This document shows, one piece after another, positions 1 to 8,483 of a stretch of 64,000 nt of DNA. Made by a program: the position numbers and the translations under genes. The stretch spans positions 558,001 to 622,000 of the forward strand of contig NZ_WWEN01000002.1 of assembly GCF_009857745.1 (NCBI RefSeq). Reading direction: 5' to 3'. The notes under the pieces were generated by a model that saw only the letters and a list, made by a program, of their open reading frames with translations, was not told where the DNA came from and ran no database searches. The stretch is from Thalassovita mangrovi. GTDB lineage: Bacteria > Pseudomonadota > Alphaproteobacteria > Rhodobacterales > Rhodobacteraceae. How positions within the stretch are numbered: the stretch's first letter is position 1; each line of letters begins with the position of its first letter.

Positions 1-30
1 TTAACGGGCATAATACTGGTCCTTCTTTCT

Positions 31-1191
31 TCAGGCGCGCGGCAGGCGGCGTTCGATCAGTTCGGCGAAGAAGCTGCATCCCAGCGGGATCGCGGCATCG
101 TCGAAATCATAGGCAGGGTGGTGGCACATCGGCGTATCGCCGTTGCCCAGGAAGATATAGGCGCCGGGGCGCGCTTCGAGCATGTAGGAAAAATCCTCGG
201 CCGGCATGATCGGCGGGGTATCGGCATCGACCTTGGTCCCGACCGCCTCGGCGGCCTCGATGGCGTATTGGGTCTGCTCGGCGGCATTCACCGTCGGCGG
301 GTAGCCGCGATGGTAATTGACCTCGGCGGTGGCGCCATAGGCCTCGGCGGTGGCCTTGGCCACGGCGGTCAGCCGTTCCTCGATCAGGTCGCGCACATCG
401 GCGTCGAAGCAGCGCACCGTGCCGCGCAGCTTGGCAGTCTGCGGGATCACGTTCTGGGTGTCGCTTTCGGTCAGGAAGGTCGCCACGGTCAGCACCGCGT
501 GTTTCACCGGGTCGACATTGCGCGACACGATGGAATTCAGCGCCACCACCACGTGGCTCGCCGCCAGCGTGGTATCGACCGCCTCATGCGGCACGGCGGC
601 ATGGCCACCCTTGCCGGTCACCTTGATGTCGAATTCATCGGCAGAGGCCATCATCGGCCCGGGACGGATGGCGAATTCGCCTACCGGCGTGCCGGGCATG
701 TTGTGCAGGCCGTAGACTTCCTGCACGTTCCAGCGGTCCATCGCGCCGTCCTCGACCATCTTCAGACCGCCACCGCCGCCTTCTTCGGCCGGCTGGAACA
801 GCAGCACCACGGTGCCGTCGAAATTGCGCGTCTCGGCCAGGTACTTGGCCGCGCCCAAGAGCATCGCGGTGTGGCCGTCATGGCCGCAGGCATGCATCGC
901 GCCCGGCGTCTTGGAGGCGTAATCGAGCCCGGTGATTTCATCCATCGGCAGCGCGTCCATATCGGCGCGCAGCCCGATCACCCGGTCCGACGTCCCCGCC
1001 TTGATGACGCCGACGACTCCGGTGATGCCGATGCCCTCGACCACCTCGTCACAGCCGAATTCGCGCAGCTTTTCGGCCACCACGCCGGCGGTGCGGTGCA
1101 CGTCGAACAGGATTTCGGGGTGTTGATGGAAATCATGCCGCCATTCGGTGATTTCACCATGCATTTCGGCGAAGCGGTTCTTGATCGGCAT
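31..1191 (-). CDS. M20 family amidohydrolase (hippurate hydrolase/aminoacylase-like)
   Basis: Predicted cytoplasmic metal-dependent amidohydrolase of 386 aa that removes an acyl group from an N-acylated amino acid. The sequence shows the M20D hallmarks: RHDFHQHPE near residue 20, GLRADMDALP near 75, the metal-binding HACGHDGHTAMLLG near 100 and the PAEEGGGG box near 135, and the length is usual for the family. It has no signal peptide. The stop lies 10 bp beyond the next minus-strand gene's end, and the three minus-strand genes here (double ATPase, ArgE-like, this one) look like one operon, divergent from the binding protein and permeases. I infer that it processes an imported acylated or peptide substrate. 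The true substrate cannot be read from the sequence. Confidence 0.9.
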   Translation of the reverse strand: MPIKNRFAEMHGEITEWRHDFHQHPEILFDVHRTAGVVAEKLREFGCDEVVEGIGITGVVGVIKAGTSDRVIGLRADMDALPMDEITGLDYASKTPGAMHACGHDGHTAMLLGAAKYLAETRNFDGTVVLLFQPAEEGGGGGLKMVEDGAMDRWNVQEVYGLHNMPGTPVGEFAIRPGPMMASADEFDIKVTGKGGHAAVPHEAVDTTLAASHVVVALNSIVSRNVDPVKHAVLTVATFLTESDTQNVIPQTAKLRGTVRCFDADVRDLIEERLTAVAKATAEAYGATAEVNYHRGYPPTVNAAEQTQYAIEAAEAVGTKVDADTPPIMPAEDFSYMLEARPGAYIFLGNGDTPMCHHPAYDFDDAAIPLGCSFFAELIERRLPRA

Positions 1192-1201
1192 AGCGACCCC
1201 C

Positions 1202-2359
1202 TTACAGCCTGTCGAGCAGGCGTTTCATGAAATCGTGCCCGGCGTTGAACTGGGCCACGGTGATGTATTCGTCGGGCTGGTGCGCCTGTGCGATATTGCC
1301 CGGCCCGCAGACCACGGCGGAATATCCCGCGGCCTGGAAATGCCCGGCCTCGGTGCCGTAGCTGACCACGTGATTGCCGTTGTCGCCGGTGATCGCGCGG
1401 GCGATCGCCTCGGCCTCGCCCTGCTGTTCCGGGGCCAGGCCCGGCAGGCCGAATTTCTCGATGATCTCGATCCGGGTTTCAGGCACCACCGCCTGCATCT
1501 CGGCCTCGACCTCGGCGACCTTGGCGAGGAACAGTTCGCGCCACATTTCCGGGTCTTCGTCCGGCAGGATGCGGAAATCGACGCCGAATTCGCAATCCTT
1601 GGCGGTGATGTTATGGGCGGTACCGCCGGAAATCTGGCCGACATGCAGCGTGGTCCAGGGCGGTTCGAACAGCGAAGCGACATCCGACGGGTCGCGCGCC
1701 ATGTTGTCGGCGTTCACCTGGTTGGCCCATTCGATCAGCTTGGCGCCATACATGATCGCGTTGACGCCGGTGTGCATGATGGAACTGTGCACCTCGAACC
1801 CGTGCATATGCACCCAGAAGGCGCGGCCGCCCTTGTGGGCCGTCACCGCCTGCATCACCGAAGGTTCGCCGACGATCACCGTCGCGGCCTTCGGCAGGAC
1901 CTCAAGCATCCGTTCGATCATCGGCGGCGCGCCGGTGCAGCCGACTTCCTCGTCATAGCTCAGCGCCAGTTGCAGCGGCCGGGTCACGCCCTTGTACTTG
2001 GCCTCGACCAGGGCCCAGATCGACAGCGCGTCGAAACCCTTCATGTCGCAGCAGCCGCGGCCGTAATACTTGCCGTCGCGTTCCACCACGGTGAACGGGT
2101 CCGACGCCCAGGGCTGGCCGTCCACCGGCACCACGTCGGTATGGCCGGACAACACGATGCCGCCCTCTTCCTCGGGCCCGACATGGGCGAAGATCGCGGC
2201 CTTTTCGTTGTCTTCGTTGTAAAAACGATGGGCGGTGATGCCGTGGCTGTTCAGGTATTCCTCGACCCAGTCCACCAGCGGAAGGTTGGTGTCACGGCTG
2301 ACGGTTGGAAAGGCGACAAGCCGTTCCATGATCTCATAGGGCGATAATCGCGCGGGCAT
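1202..2359 (-). CDS. argE: Acetylornithine deacetylase (ArgE-type M20 peptidase)
   Basis: A 385-aa M20A zinc hydrolase that, if it is true ArgE, cleaves N-acetylornithine to ornithine and acetate. The metal ligands are visible: His in SGHTDVVP (about residue 72), Asp in YGRGCCDMKG (about 103), catalytic Glu in SYDEEVGCTG (about 137), and a late His in GTEAGHFQAAG. It sits 9 bp downstream of the double ABC ATPase and 10 bp upstream of a second M20 gene, so it is probably co-transcribed with a peptide importer. That setting leaves open that it acts on an imported N-acyl compound rather than in arginine synthesis. Family assignment is firm; the substrate is less so. Confidence 0.85.
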   Translation of the reverse strand: MPARLSPYEIMERLVAFPTVSRDTNLPLVDWVEEYLNSHGITAHRFYNEDNEKAAIFAHVGPEEEGGIVLSGHTDVVPVDGQPWASDPFTVVERDGKYYGRGCCDMKGFDALSIWALVEAKYKGVTRPLQLALSYDEEVGCTGAPPMIERMLEVLPKAATVIVGEPSVMQAVTAHKGGRAFWVHMHGFEVHSSIMHTGVNAIMYGAKLIEWANQVNADNMARDPSDVASLFEPPWTTLHVGQISGGTAHNITAKDCEFGVDFRILPDEDPEMWRELFLAKVAEVEAEMQAVVPETRIEIIEKFGLPGLAPEQQGEAEAIARAITGDNGNHVVSYGTEAGHFQAAGYSAVVCGPGNIAQAHQPDEYITVAQFNAGHDFMKRLLDRL

Positions 2360-2368
2360 TTTGGGACC

Positions 2369-4198
2369 TCAGTATCCACTGTCCGTGGTCAGCACGAAGT
2401 GACCCGGACTTACTTCTTGATATTCCGACGGGGCGGCCTCGTATCCGATCGGGTGGATCGGCGACGGGATCGGTTTGAAATTCAGCTCGCGTTCGGATTT
2501 GCGGGTGCGGGGATCGGCGATCGGAACCGCCTTCATCAGCGCCTGGGTATAGGGGTGCTGCGGGTTTTCGAACACCGCCTGGCGCGGCCCCATTTCGACG
2601 ATCCGGCCCAGATACATCACGCCCACGTCGTGGCTGACCCGTTCGACCACCGCCATGTCATGGCTGATGAACAGGAAGGACAGGCCCAGCTCGGCCTGCA
2701 GTTCCATCATCAGGTTCAGCACCTGCGCCTGCACCGACACGTCGAGCGCCGAAACCGCTTCGTCCGCGATGATCAGTTTCGGGTTCAGCGCCAGGGCGCG
2801 GGCGATGGCGACGCGTTGCCGCTGGCCGCCGGACAGTTCGTGCGGATAGCGGCGCATGAAGCTGCGCGGCAATTCGACACGGTCGAACAGCATCGCCACG
2901 CGGTCTTCGCGTTCGCTGCCCGAATGGGTGCCGAAATTCTTCATCGGCTCCGCCACCGCCGCGCCCAGTTGCATCTGCGGGTTGAGCGAGGCGAACGGGT
3001 CCTGGAAAATCATCTGCATGTCGCGCCGCGCATCGCGCAGCTGACCGTGATCCAGCGCCATGATGTCGGTGCCGTCCAGGTCGATCTGCCCCGACATCGG
3101 TTCGACCAACCGCAGGATCGAGCGGCCGCAGGTCGACTTGCCGCAGCCCGATTCGCCGACCAGCGACAGGGTGCGGCCCTTGTTGAGGGTAAACGACACA
3201 TCCTCGACCGCGTGCACATTGGCGATGGTGCGGCGGAAGAACCCGCCCTTGACCGCAAACCGGGTCACCAGGTTCTTCACCGTCAGCAACGGCTCGTCGG
3301 TGCCGGGAATGGGCTTGATCTCTCCCTGTTCGCGGCCCAGAAGCTTCATCGGTTCGGGCAGCGGCTTGCCGGTCATTTCGCCCAGCTTGGGCACCGCGGC
3401 CAGCAGCGCCTTGGTGTATTCGTGCTGCGGGTTCTCGAAGATCTGTTCGACCGTGCCTTCTTCGACCTTGTTGCCGCGGAACATGACCACGACGCGGTCG
3501 GCCATCTGCGCCACCACCGCCATGTCATGGGTGATGAACATCACCGCGGTGCCGGTTTCGCGCTTCAGCCGGTCCATCAGCGCCAGGATTTCCGCCTGGA
3601 TCGTCACATCCAAGGCGGTGGTCGGTTCGTCCGCGATCAAAAGCCGCGGTTCGCAGGCCAGCGCCATCGCGATCACCACCCGCTGCCGCATGCCGCCCGA
3701 CAGTTCGTGCGGATATTGCTTCAGCCGCCGTTCCGGTTCCGGGATACGCACCTGTTTCAGCAGTTCCAGCGCGCGCGCCTCGGCCTCGTCGCGGGTCATG
3801 CCCTTGTGCAGGCGCAGACCCTCGGTCAGCTGCCGGCCAACGGTGAAGACCGGGTTCAGCGCCGTCATCGGCTCCTGGAAGATCATGCCGATTTCGTTGC
3901 CGCGGATGGTGCGCATCAAATTCTGGTCGGTTTTCGACAGATCGAGCTCTTCGCCATCTTTTCGGTCAAAAATCAGCCGACCGCCTGCAATTTCACCGCC
4001 GCCGAATTCCACCAGCCGCATCAAAGACAGGCTCGACACCGATTTGCCGGACCCGGATTCGCCCACGATGCAGACGGTTTCCCCGGGATTCACGTTGAAG
4101 GAAACATCCTCAACCCCAACGACGGGGCCGTCTTTCGTTTGAAATTCGACCCGTAAATTCTCGATCCTGGCGATCGGTTGGTCCAGCATCGCGCCCAT
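2369..4198 (-). CDS. Peptide-type ABC importer, fused double ATP-binding protein
   Basis: Two complete ABC ATPase domains in one 609-aa chain, the layout of GsiA/YliA-type Dpp importers. Domain 1 (about residues 8-260) has GESGSGKS, LSGGMRQRV and LLIADEPTTALD. Domain 2 (about 305-560) has GESGCGKS, LSGGQRQRV and LIIADEAVSALD, where the usual Pro of the second Walker B (DEP) is Ala. Each domain ends in an oligopeptide C-terminal segment (TKALLAAVPKLGE and TQALMKAVP). It is divergent from the binding protein and permeases across a 292-bp gap and heads the operon with the two M20 hydrolases. An internal ATG at codon 4 (position 4189) is an alternative start. Confidence 0.93.
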   Translation of the reverse strand: MGAMLDQPIARIENLRVEFQTKDGPVVGVEDVSFNVNPGETVCIVGESGSGKSVSSLSLMRLVEFGGGEIAGGRLIFDRKDGEELDLSKTDQNLMRTIRGNEIGMIFQEPMTALNPVFTVGRQLTEGLRLHKGMTRDEAEARALELLKQVRIPEPERRLKQYPHELSGGMRQRVVIAMALACEPRLLIADEPTTALDVTIQAEILALMDRLKRETGTAVMFITHDMAVVAQMADRVVVMFRGNKVEEGTVEQIFENPQHEYTKALLAAVPKLGEMTGKPLPEPMKLLGREQGEIKPIPGTDEPLLTVKNLVTRFAVKGGFFRRTIANVHAVEDVSFTLNKGRTLSLVGESGCGKSTCGRSILRLVEPMSGQIDLDGTDIMALDHGQLRDARRDMQMIFQDPFASLNPQMQLGAAVAEPMKNFGTHSGSEREDRVAMLFDRVELPRSFMRRYPHELSGGQRQRVAIARALALNPKLIIADEAVSALDVSVQAQVLNLMMELQAELGLSFLFISHDMAVVERVSHDVGVMYLGRIVEMGPRQAVFENPQHPYTQALMKAVPIADPRTRKSERELNFKPIPSPIHPIGYEAAPSEYQEVSPGHFVLTTDSGY

Positions 4199-4490
4199 CC
4201 CGCTATTTTTTGATCATTACCCGACGACGCTACAGACAGGTCCGTCCCGGTGTCAAACCGGTAACGTCGCTGCCCCCGGGTCAGCAGACCGCCCCCTTGC
4301 ATTTTTTAAACAATACGTTTGAACTGCCTTCAGTCGTGGAACGGACGGGGCCGAATTCACCAATAAACTTGTGTGAATAACAGTCCCGACCCACCTCCGC
4401 AGACAGAATCAAAACCATCGCCGGGGCGGCTTATGCGGTCTTGTCGGTGGCAAAGCGGGGAATAACTCCGCGCCCAACAAGGAGACGAAG
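4199..4490. promoter_or_regulatory. Divergent intergenic region of the ABC transporter cluster
   Basis: A 292-bp gap between the minus-strand ATPase/M20 operon and the plus-strand binding protein, so promoters for both must lie here. It has a short AT-rich patch around 4300-4325 unlike the surrounding GC-rich coding DNA. A strong Shine-Dalgarno (aaggag, about 4479-4484) precedes the binding-protein start. I see no clear operator palindrome and no RNA gene. Confidence 0.5.
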
Positions 4491-6191
4491 ATGAAAATTA
4501 AATCGGTTTTGCTAGGCGCAGTCGCTGCGACCGCCCTGGCCCCTGCCGCATTCGCCGAGCGCGGATCGGACGGCCATGTCAATGTTATCTATTGGCAGGC
4601 GCCCTCGATCCTGAACCCCTATCTGTCGAGCGGCACCAAGGATATCGAATCCTCGTCGCTGGTGATCGAACCGCTGGGCCGCTATGACCCCACCGGTGCG
4701 CTGGTTCCCTATCTGGCCGAAGAAATCCCCACCGTTGAAAACGGCGGCGTGTCCGAAGACCTGACCTCGATCACCTGGAAACTGAAGCCGGGCCTGAAGT
4801 GGTCGGACGGGTCGCCCGTGACCTCGGCCGACGTGAAATTCACCGCCGATTACTGCATGCATCCCGAAGGCGGCTGCGCCCAGCTGGCCAAGTTCGAAGG
4901 CATCAGCAGCATCGACCTGATCGACGACCTGACCGTCAAGGTCAACTTCTCGGAACCCAAGCCGAATCCCTATGGCGCCTTCATGGGTGGCCAGTCGCCC
5001 ATCCTGCAGAAAGCGCAGTTCGAAAACTGCATGGGCGCCAAGGCCCCGGAATGCACCGACGCGAACTTCGGCCCGATCGGCACCGGCCCCTTCGCGGTCA
5101 CCGAATTCCGTCCCAATGACGTGATTTCGATGGTAGCGAACCCGAACTACCGCGACCCGGCCAAGCCGGCCTTCGCCACCCTGACCTTCAAGGGCGGCGG
5201 CGACGCCACCGCGGCGGGCCGTTCGGTTCTGGAAACCGGCGAATTCGACTACGCCTGGAACCTGCAGCTGGCCCCCGACGTCATCGCCAAGATGGAAGAA
5301 GCCGGCAAGGGCAAGACCGTGGCGGCCTTCGGTTCGCTGGTGGAACGGATCGAAATGAACATGACCGATCCGTCGCCGTCGCTGCCCGAGGGCGAGCGTT
5401 CGACCGCCAAGCATCCGCACCCGGCGCTGTCCGAACTGGCCGTCCGCAAGGCGCTGTCGATGGCGATCGACCGCGAACTGCTGGTGGAAATCGGGTATGG
5501 CAAGGCCGGCCGCGCGACCTGTAACCTGGTCCCCGCCCCGGCGATGTATGCCTCGGACAACACCGACTGCATGACCCAGGACATCGAAGGCGCCAAGGCG
5601 CTGCTGGAAGAAGCGGGCTGGAAAGTCGGCGCCGGCGGCATCCGCGAAAAGGACGGCGTCAAGCTGAGCCTGCTGTACCAGACCTCGACCAATGCCGTGC
5701 GCCAGGACTTCCAGGCGCTGATCAAGCAGTGGTGGAGCGAAATCGGCGTCGAAACCGAGCTGCGCAACATCTCGGGTTCGGTGTTCTTCGGCGGTGACCC
5801 GGGCTCGCCCGACACCTTCCAGAAGTTCTATGCCGACGTGGAAATGTACGCCAACAACTTCGACGGCACCGACCCCGAAGCCTATCTGGCGCAGCACACC
5901 TGCGAAAAGGCACCGAAACCGGAAAGCCAGTGGCAGGGTGAAAACATCAACCGCTTCTGCGATCCCGAATATGACAAACTGGTCGCCGAGCTCGGCAAGA
6001 CCGGCATCCTGTCGGAACGCGGTGCAATCGCCAAGAAGCTGAACGAGATGCTGACCAAGGACAGCTATGTCGTGGTGCCGCTGGTCGACCGTGGCCGCGT
6101 GTCGGCCCATTCCAACACTCTGGGCGGTGTCGTGCTGAACACTTGGGACTCGGAGCTGTGGAATGCAGCAGATTGGTACCGGATTAAGTAA
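4491..6191 (+). CDS. ABC transporter substrate-binding protein, peptide/nickel (SBP_bac_5) family
   Basis: Periplasmic solute receptor of 566 aa that delivers its ligand to the DppB/DppC-like permeases encoded next. It starts with a Sec signal peptide (charged MKIK, hydrophobic core, likely cut after AAFA around residue 22). The mature part has the family's signatures: an early YWQAPSILNPY segment, LKPGLKWSDG followed by TSADVKFTADY around residues 100-120, and the late LAVRKALSMAIDRELLVE motif around 320. The start is supported by the aaggag ribosome site 7-8 bp upstream. It is followed by a hairpin and then the permease genes, the usual arrangement for producing more receptor than membrane subunits. 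The ligand is unknown; di- or oligopeptides or similar compounds are likely. Confidence 0.92.
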   Translation: MKIKSVLLGAVAATALAPAAFAERGSDGHVNVIYWQAPSILNPYLSSGTKDIESSSLVIEPLGRYDPTGALVPYLAEEIPTVENGGVSEDLTSITWKLKPGLKWSDGSPVTSADVKFTADYCMHPEGGCAQLAKFEGISSIDLIDDLTVKVNFSEPKPNPYGAFMGGQSPILQKAQFENCMGAKAPECTDANFGPIGTGPFAVTEFRPNDVISMVANPNYRDPAKPAFATLTFKGGGDATAAGRSVLETGEFDYAWNLQLAPDVIAKMEEAGKGKTVAAFGSLVERIEMNMTDPSPSLPEGERSTAKHPHPALSELAVRKALSMAIDRELLVEIGYGKAGRATCNLVPAPAMYASDNTDCMTQDIEGAKALLEEAGWKVGAGGIREKDGVKLSLLYQTSTNAVRQDFQALIKQWWSEIGVETELRNISGSVFFGGDPGSPDTFQKFYADVEMYANNFDGTDPEAYLAQHTCEKAPKPESQWQGENINRFCDPEYDKLVAELGKTGILSERGAIAKKLNEMLTKDSYVVVPLVDRGRVSAHSNTLGGVVLNTWDSELWNAADWYRIK

Positions 6192-6206
6192 TTCGGACCA
6201 TTTTTA

Positions 6207-6235
6207 CCCCGGCCTGACCAAGGCCGGGGTTTTTC
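6207..6235 (+). terminator. Hairpin with U-run between binding protein and permease genes
   Basis: A perfect 9-bp stem CCCCGGCCT / AGGCCGGGG with a 5-nt loop, followed by TTTTT. It lies 15 bp after the receptor stop and 64 bp before the first permease, so it probably acts as a partial terminator or mRNA stabiliser that lowers permease expression. Confidence 0.85.
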
Positions 6236-6298
6236 TGGCCCTCTGTTCGGTGTTACTCTCGGACAGATAATAAGACCAAGCCGCAAAGGCCTCCGTAT

Positions 6299-7306
6299 AT
6301 GCTCACCTTTACCGTCCGACGACTGGTGTTGGCCGTCCCGACACTGCTGTTCATCAGTCTCGTCATCTTCCTGTTGCTCGAACTCGCCCCAGGCGACCCG
6401 ATGGCGCAGGTTCCCCTCACCGTTCCCCCCGAAGTCAAAGAAAAGATGCGCGAAGCGCTTGGCCTGGGCCAGCCCGTGCATATCCGTTTCCTGAAATGGC
6501 TGGTGCAGTTCTTCTGGATCGAACCGCAAATCCTGATCGACAATATCTTCGGCACCGGCTTGGCCGAAGGCAAGCTGCGCGTGCTCAGCTGGCAGACCCG
6601 CAGCCCGGTGATGGATATCGTCGTCCAGCGGATGCCGCAGACCCTGTGGGTGGTCGGCATGTCCTATATCATCGGCGTGCTGATCGCGCTGCCGATCGGG
6701 ATTTATTCCGCTTATAAGCAATATTCGATCTTCGACCAGGTCGGCACCTTCGTGTCGATGGTCGGCTTCTCGGTACCGACCTTCTTCACCGGGGTTCTGC
6801 TGATCGTGATCTTCTCGGTCAACCTGGGCTGGTTCCCGTCGATCTACGACACCACGCACAAGGTCACCGACTGGTCCAGCTTCGTGTTCCAGCTGCGCCA
6901 GATGGCGATGCCGGTCTTCGTGCTGGCGCTGTATAACGCGGCGCAGATCAGCCGGTTCATGCGTGCCTCGATGCTCGACAACCTGAACCAGGATTACGTC
7001 CGCACCGCCCGCGCCAAGGGCCTGGGCGAAAAAGCCGTGGTGCTGGTGCATGTGCTGCGCAACTCGATGATCCCGGTGGTCACCGTGATCGCGCTTGGCG
7101 CACCGCAGGTATTCGGCGGCGCGATCATCACCGAACAGGTGTTCAAGGTGAACGGGCTGGGCCAGCTGCTGATCGGCGCGATCGAGGCCAACGACCTGCC
7201 GATGGTGCAGACGCTGACCTTCATCTTCGCGCTACTGATCGTGCTGTTCAATATTATCGCTGATGTCCTCTACGGCATCCTGGACCCGAGGATCCGCTAT
7301 GACTGA
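6299..7306 (+). CDS. ABC transporter permease, DppB-like
   Basis: Inner-membrane subunit of the peptide-type importer, 335 aa. It begins with the conserved N-terminal helix (VRRLVLAVPTLLFISLVIF) followed by LAPGDP, typical of DppB/OppB, and has about six membrane segments. The EAA loop that contacts the ATPase is the segment RTARAKGLGEKAVVL near residue 240. An extra stretch of about 50 residues between TM1 and TM2 (around residues 60-100) is somewhat longer than in minimal DppB proteins. Its last 8 bp overlap the start of the next permease gene, which indicates translational coupling. Confidence 0.92.
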   Translation: MLTFTVRRLVLAVPTLLFISLVIFLLLELAPGDPMAQVPLTVPPEVKEKMREALGLGQPVHIRFLKWLVQFFWIEPQILIDNIFGTGLAEGKLRVLSWQTRSPVMDIVVQRMPQTLWVVGMSYIIGVLIALPIGIYSAYKQYSIFDQVGTFVSMVGFSVPTFFTGVLLIVIFSVNLGWFPSIYDTTHKVTDWSSFVFQLRQMAMPVFVLALYNAAQISRFMRASMLDNLNQDYVRTARAKGLGEKAVVLVHVLRNSMIPVVTVIALGAPQVFGGAIITEQVFKVNGLGQLLIGAIEANDLPMVQTLTFIFALLIVLFNIIADVLYGILDPRIRYD

Positions 7307-8261
7307 GGCTCCTGAAAAAGTCATCCCCGCCGCAGGCGGCGCCACCCCGGCCGGTGCTCTGGCCGATCCGATCCCCGTCGCCCCGCCGCGCAGCCAGTGG
7401 CGCGCGGTCTGGCAGCAGTTCAAGACCCACCGCGGCGCGCTGCTGGGCGGGATCATCTTCCTGGTGATCGTGCTGGCGGTGTTCATCGGGCCGCTGGTCT
7501 GGCCCTATGACGCCACCTATATCGACATCCGCGCTCGCAACCAGGGCCCCAGTTTCGCCCACCCTCTGGGCACCGACCAGCTGGGCCGTGACACGCTGGC
7601 CCGGATGATGGCGGGCGGTCAGACCTCGGTGGCGGTGGGCATCACCGCGATGCTGCTGGCGCTGTTCCTGGGCAGTCTTGTTGGCGTGGTCGCAGGCTAC
7701 TTCAAGCGGCTCGACGGGCCGCTGATGCGGCTGACCGACCTGTTCCTGGCGCTGCCCCTGCTGCCGCTTCTGCTGGTGATGGTGCTGCTGTTCCGCGACG
7801 CGCTGAACCAGGCCTTCGGGCCGGAAACCGGGATCTTCATCCTGATCGTCTGCGCCATCGGCGTGACCAGCTGGATGCCCACCGCGCGGATCGTGCGCGG
7901 TGATGTGCTGGCGCTGAAGGAACGCGAATTCGTTCTCGCCGCACGCTCGATCGGCACCCGCAACACGATGATGATCCTGCGCCACGTGCTGCCCAATGTG
8001 CTGAGTCCGATCATGGTCTCGGCCACGCTGGGCATCGCCAACGCGATCATCACCGAAAGCGCTTTGTCCTTCCTCGGGCTTGGCTTTCCGCCGGATTTCC
8101 CGACCTGGGGCCGGCTGCTGTTCGACGCCACCGATTACCTGCAGCAATATCCCGAACGGGTGTTCTGGCCCGGCGTGGCGATTTCGCTGACGGTGCTGAG
8201 CGTGAACTACCTCGGCGACGGCCTGCGCGATGCGCTGGACCCGCGTATCCGGGGGCGGTGA
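7299..8261 (+). CDS. ABC transporter permease, DppC-like
   Basis: Second membrane subunit of the importer, about 320 aa. I chose the ATG at 7299 because it overlaps the upstream stop (ATGACTGA) and gives an N-terminus MTEAPEK. Reading from 7263 would need a non-standard start and add 12 residues without homologous character. A long hydrophilic N-terminal tail (about 45 residues) precedes TM1, as in DppC, followed by HPLGTDQLGRDTLARM, a DppC hallmark. The EAA loop is AARSIGTRNTMMILRHVLPN near residue 215, and the C-terminus LGDGLRDALDPR is typical. A strong terminator follows 36 bp later and closes the operon. Confidence 0.92.
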   Translation: MTEAPEKVIPAAGGATPAGALADPIPVAPPRSQWRAVWQQFKTHRGALLGGIIFLVIVLAVFIGPLVWPYDATYIDIRARNQGPSFAHPLGTDQLGRDTLARMMAGGQTSVAVGITAMLLALFLGSLVGVVAGYFKRLDGPLMRLTDLFLALPLLPLLLVMVLLFRDALNQAFGPETGIFILIVCAIGVTSWMPTARIVRGDVLALKEREFVLAARSIGTRNTMMILRHVLPNVLSPIMVSATLGIANAIITESALSFLGLGFPPDFPTWGRLLFDATDYLQQYPERVFWPGVAISLTVLSVNYLGDGLRDALDPRIRGR

Positions 8262-8297
8262 TCCGAGCGGCGATCAAAGCGAAATAAGAACAAAGGC

Positions 8298-8325
8298 AAG
8301 GCCCGCAGGTTTTCCTGCGGGCCTT
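8298..8325 (+). terminator. Intrinsic terminator of the ABC permease operon
   Basis: A perfect 12-bp stem (AAGGCCCGCAGG / CCTGCGGGCCTT) with a TTTT loop, 36 bp after the dppC-like stop. The U-run is short but the stem is very stable. Confidence 0.85.
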
Positions 8326-8483
8326 TGTCGTGCCAGCGGCTGCGTTGGACGATACCGTTCCATCGGCCCCGCCTTGAGCAGAACGTTATTCCACCAACAC
8401 GCCTCCAATCCGCTCCTTGAAAGATTGATTTCCCAAATCCGTTCCGCCAACTGTGCCTCCGTTCCAAACCAATGGGGGCTCCC

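Noticed and set aside
2399-4156. Long plus-strand open frame opposite the double ATPase
   Set aside because: Same antisense effect of GC-rich third positions; Walker motifs are on the minus strand.
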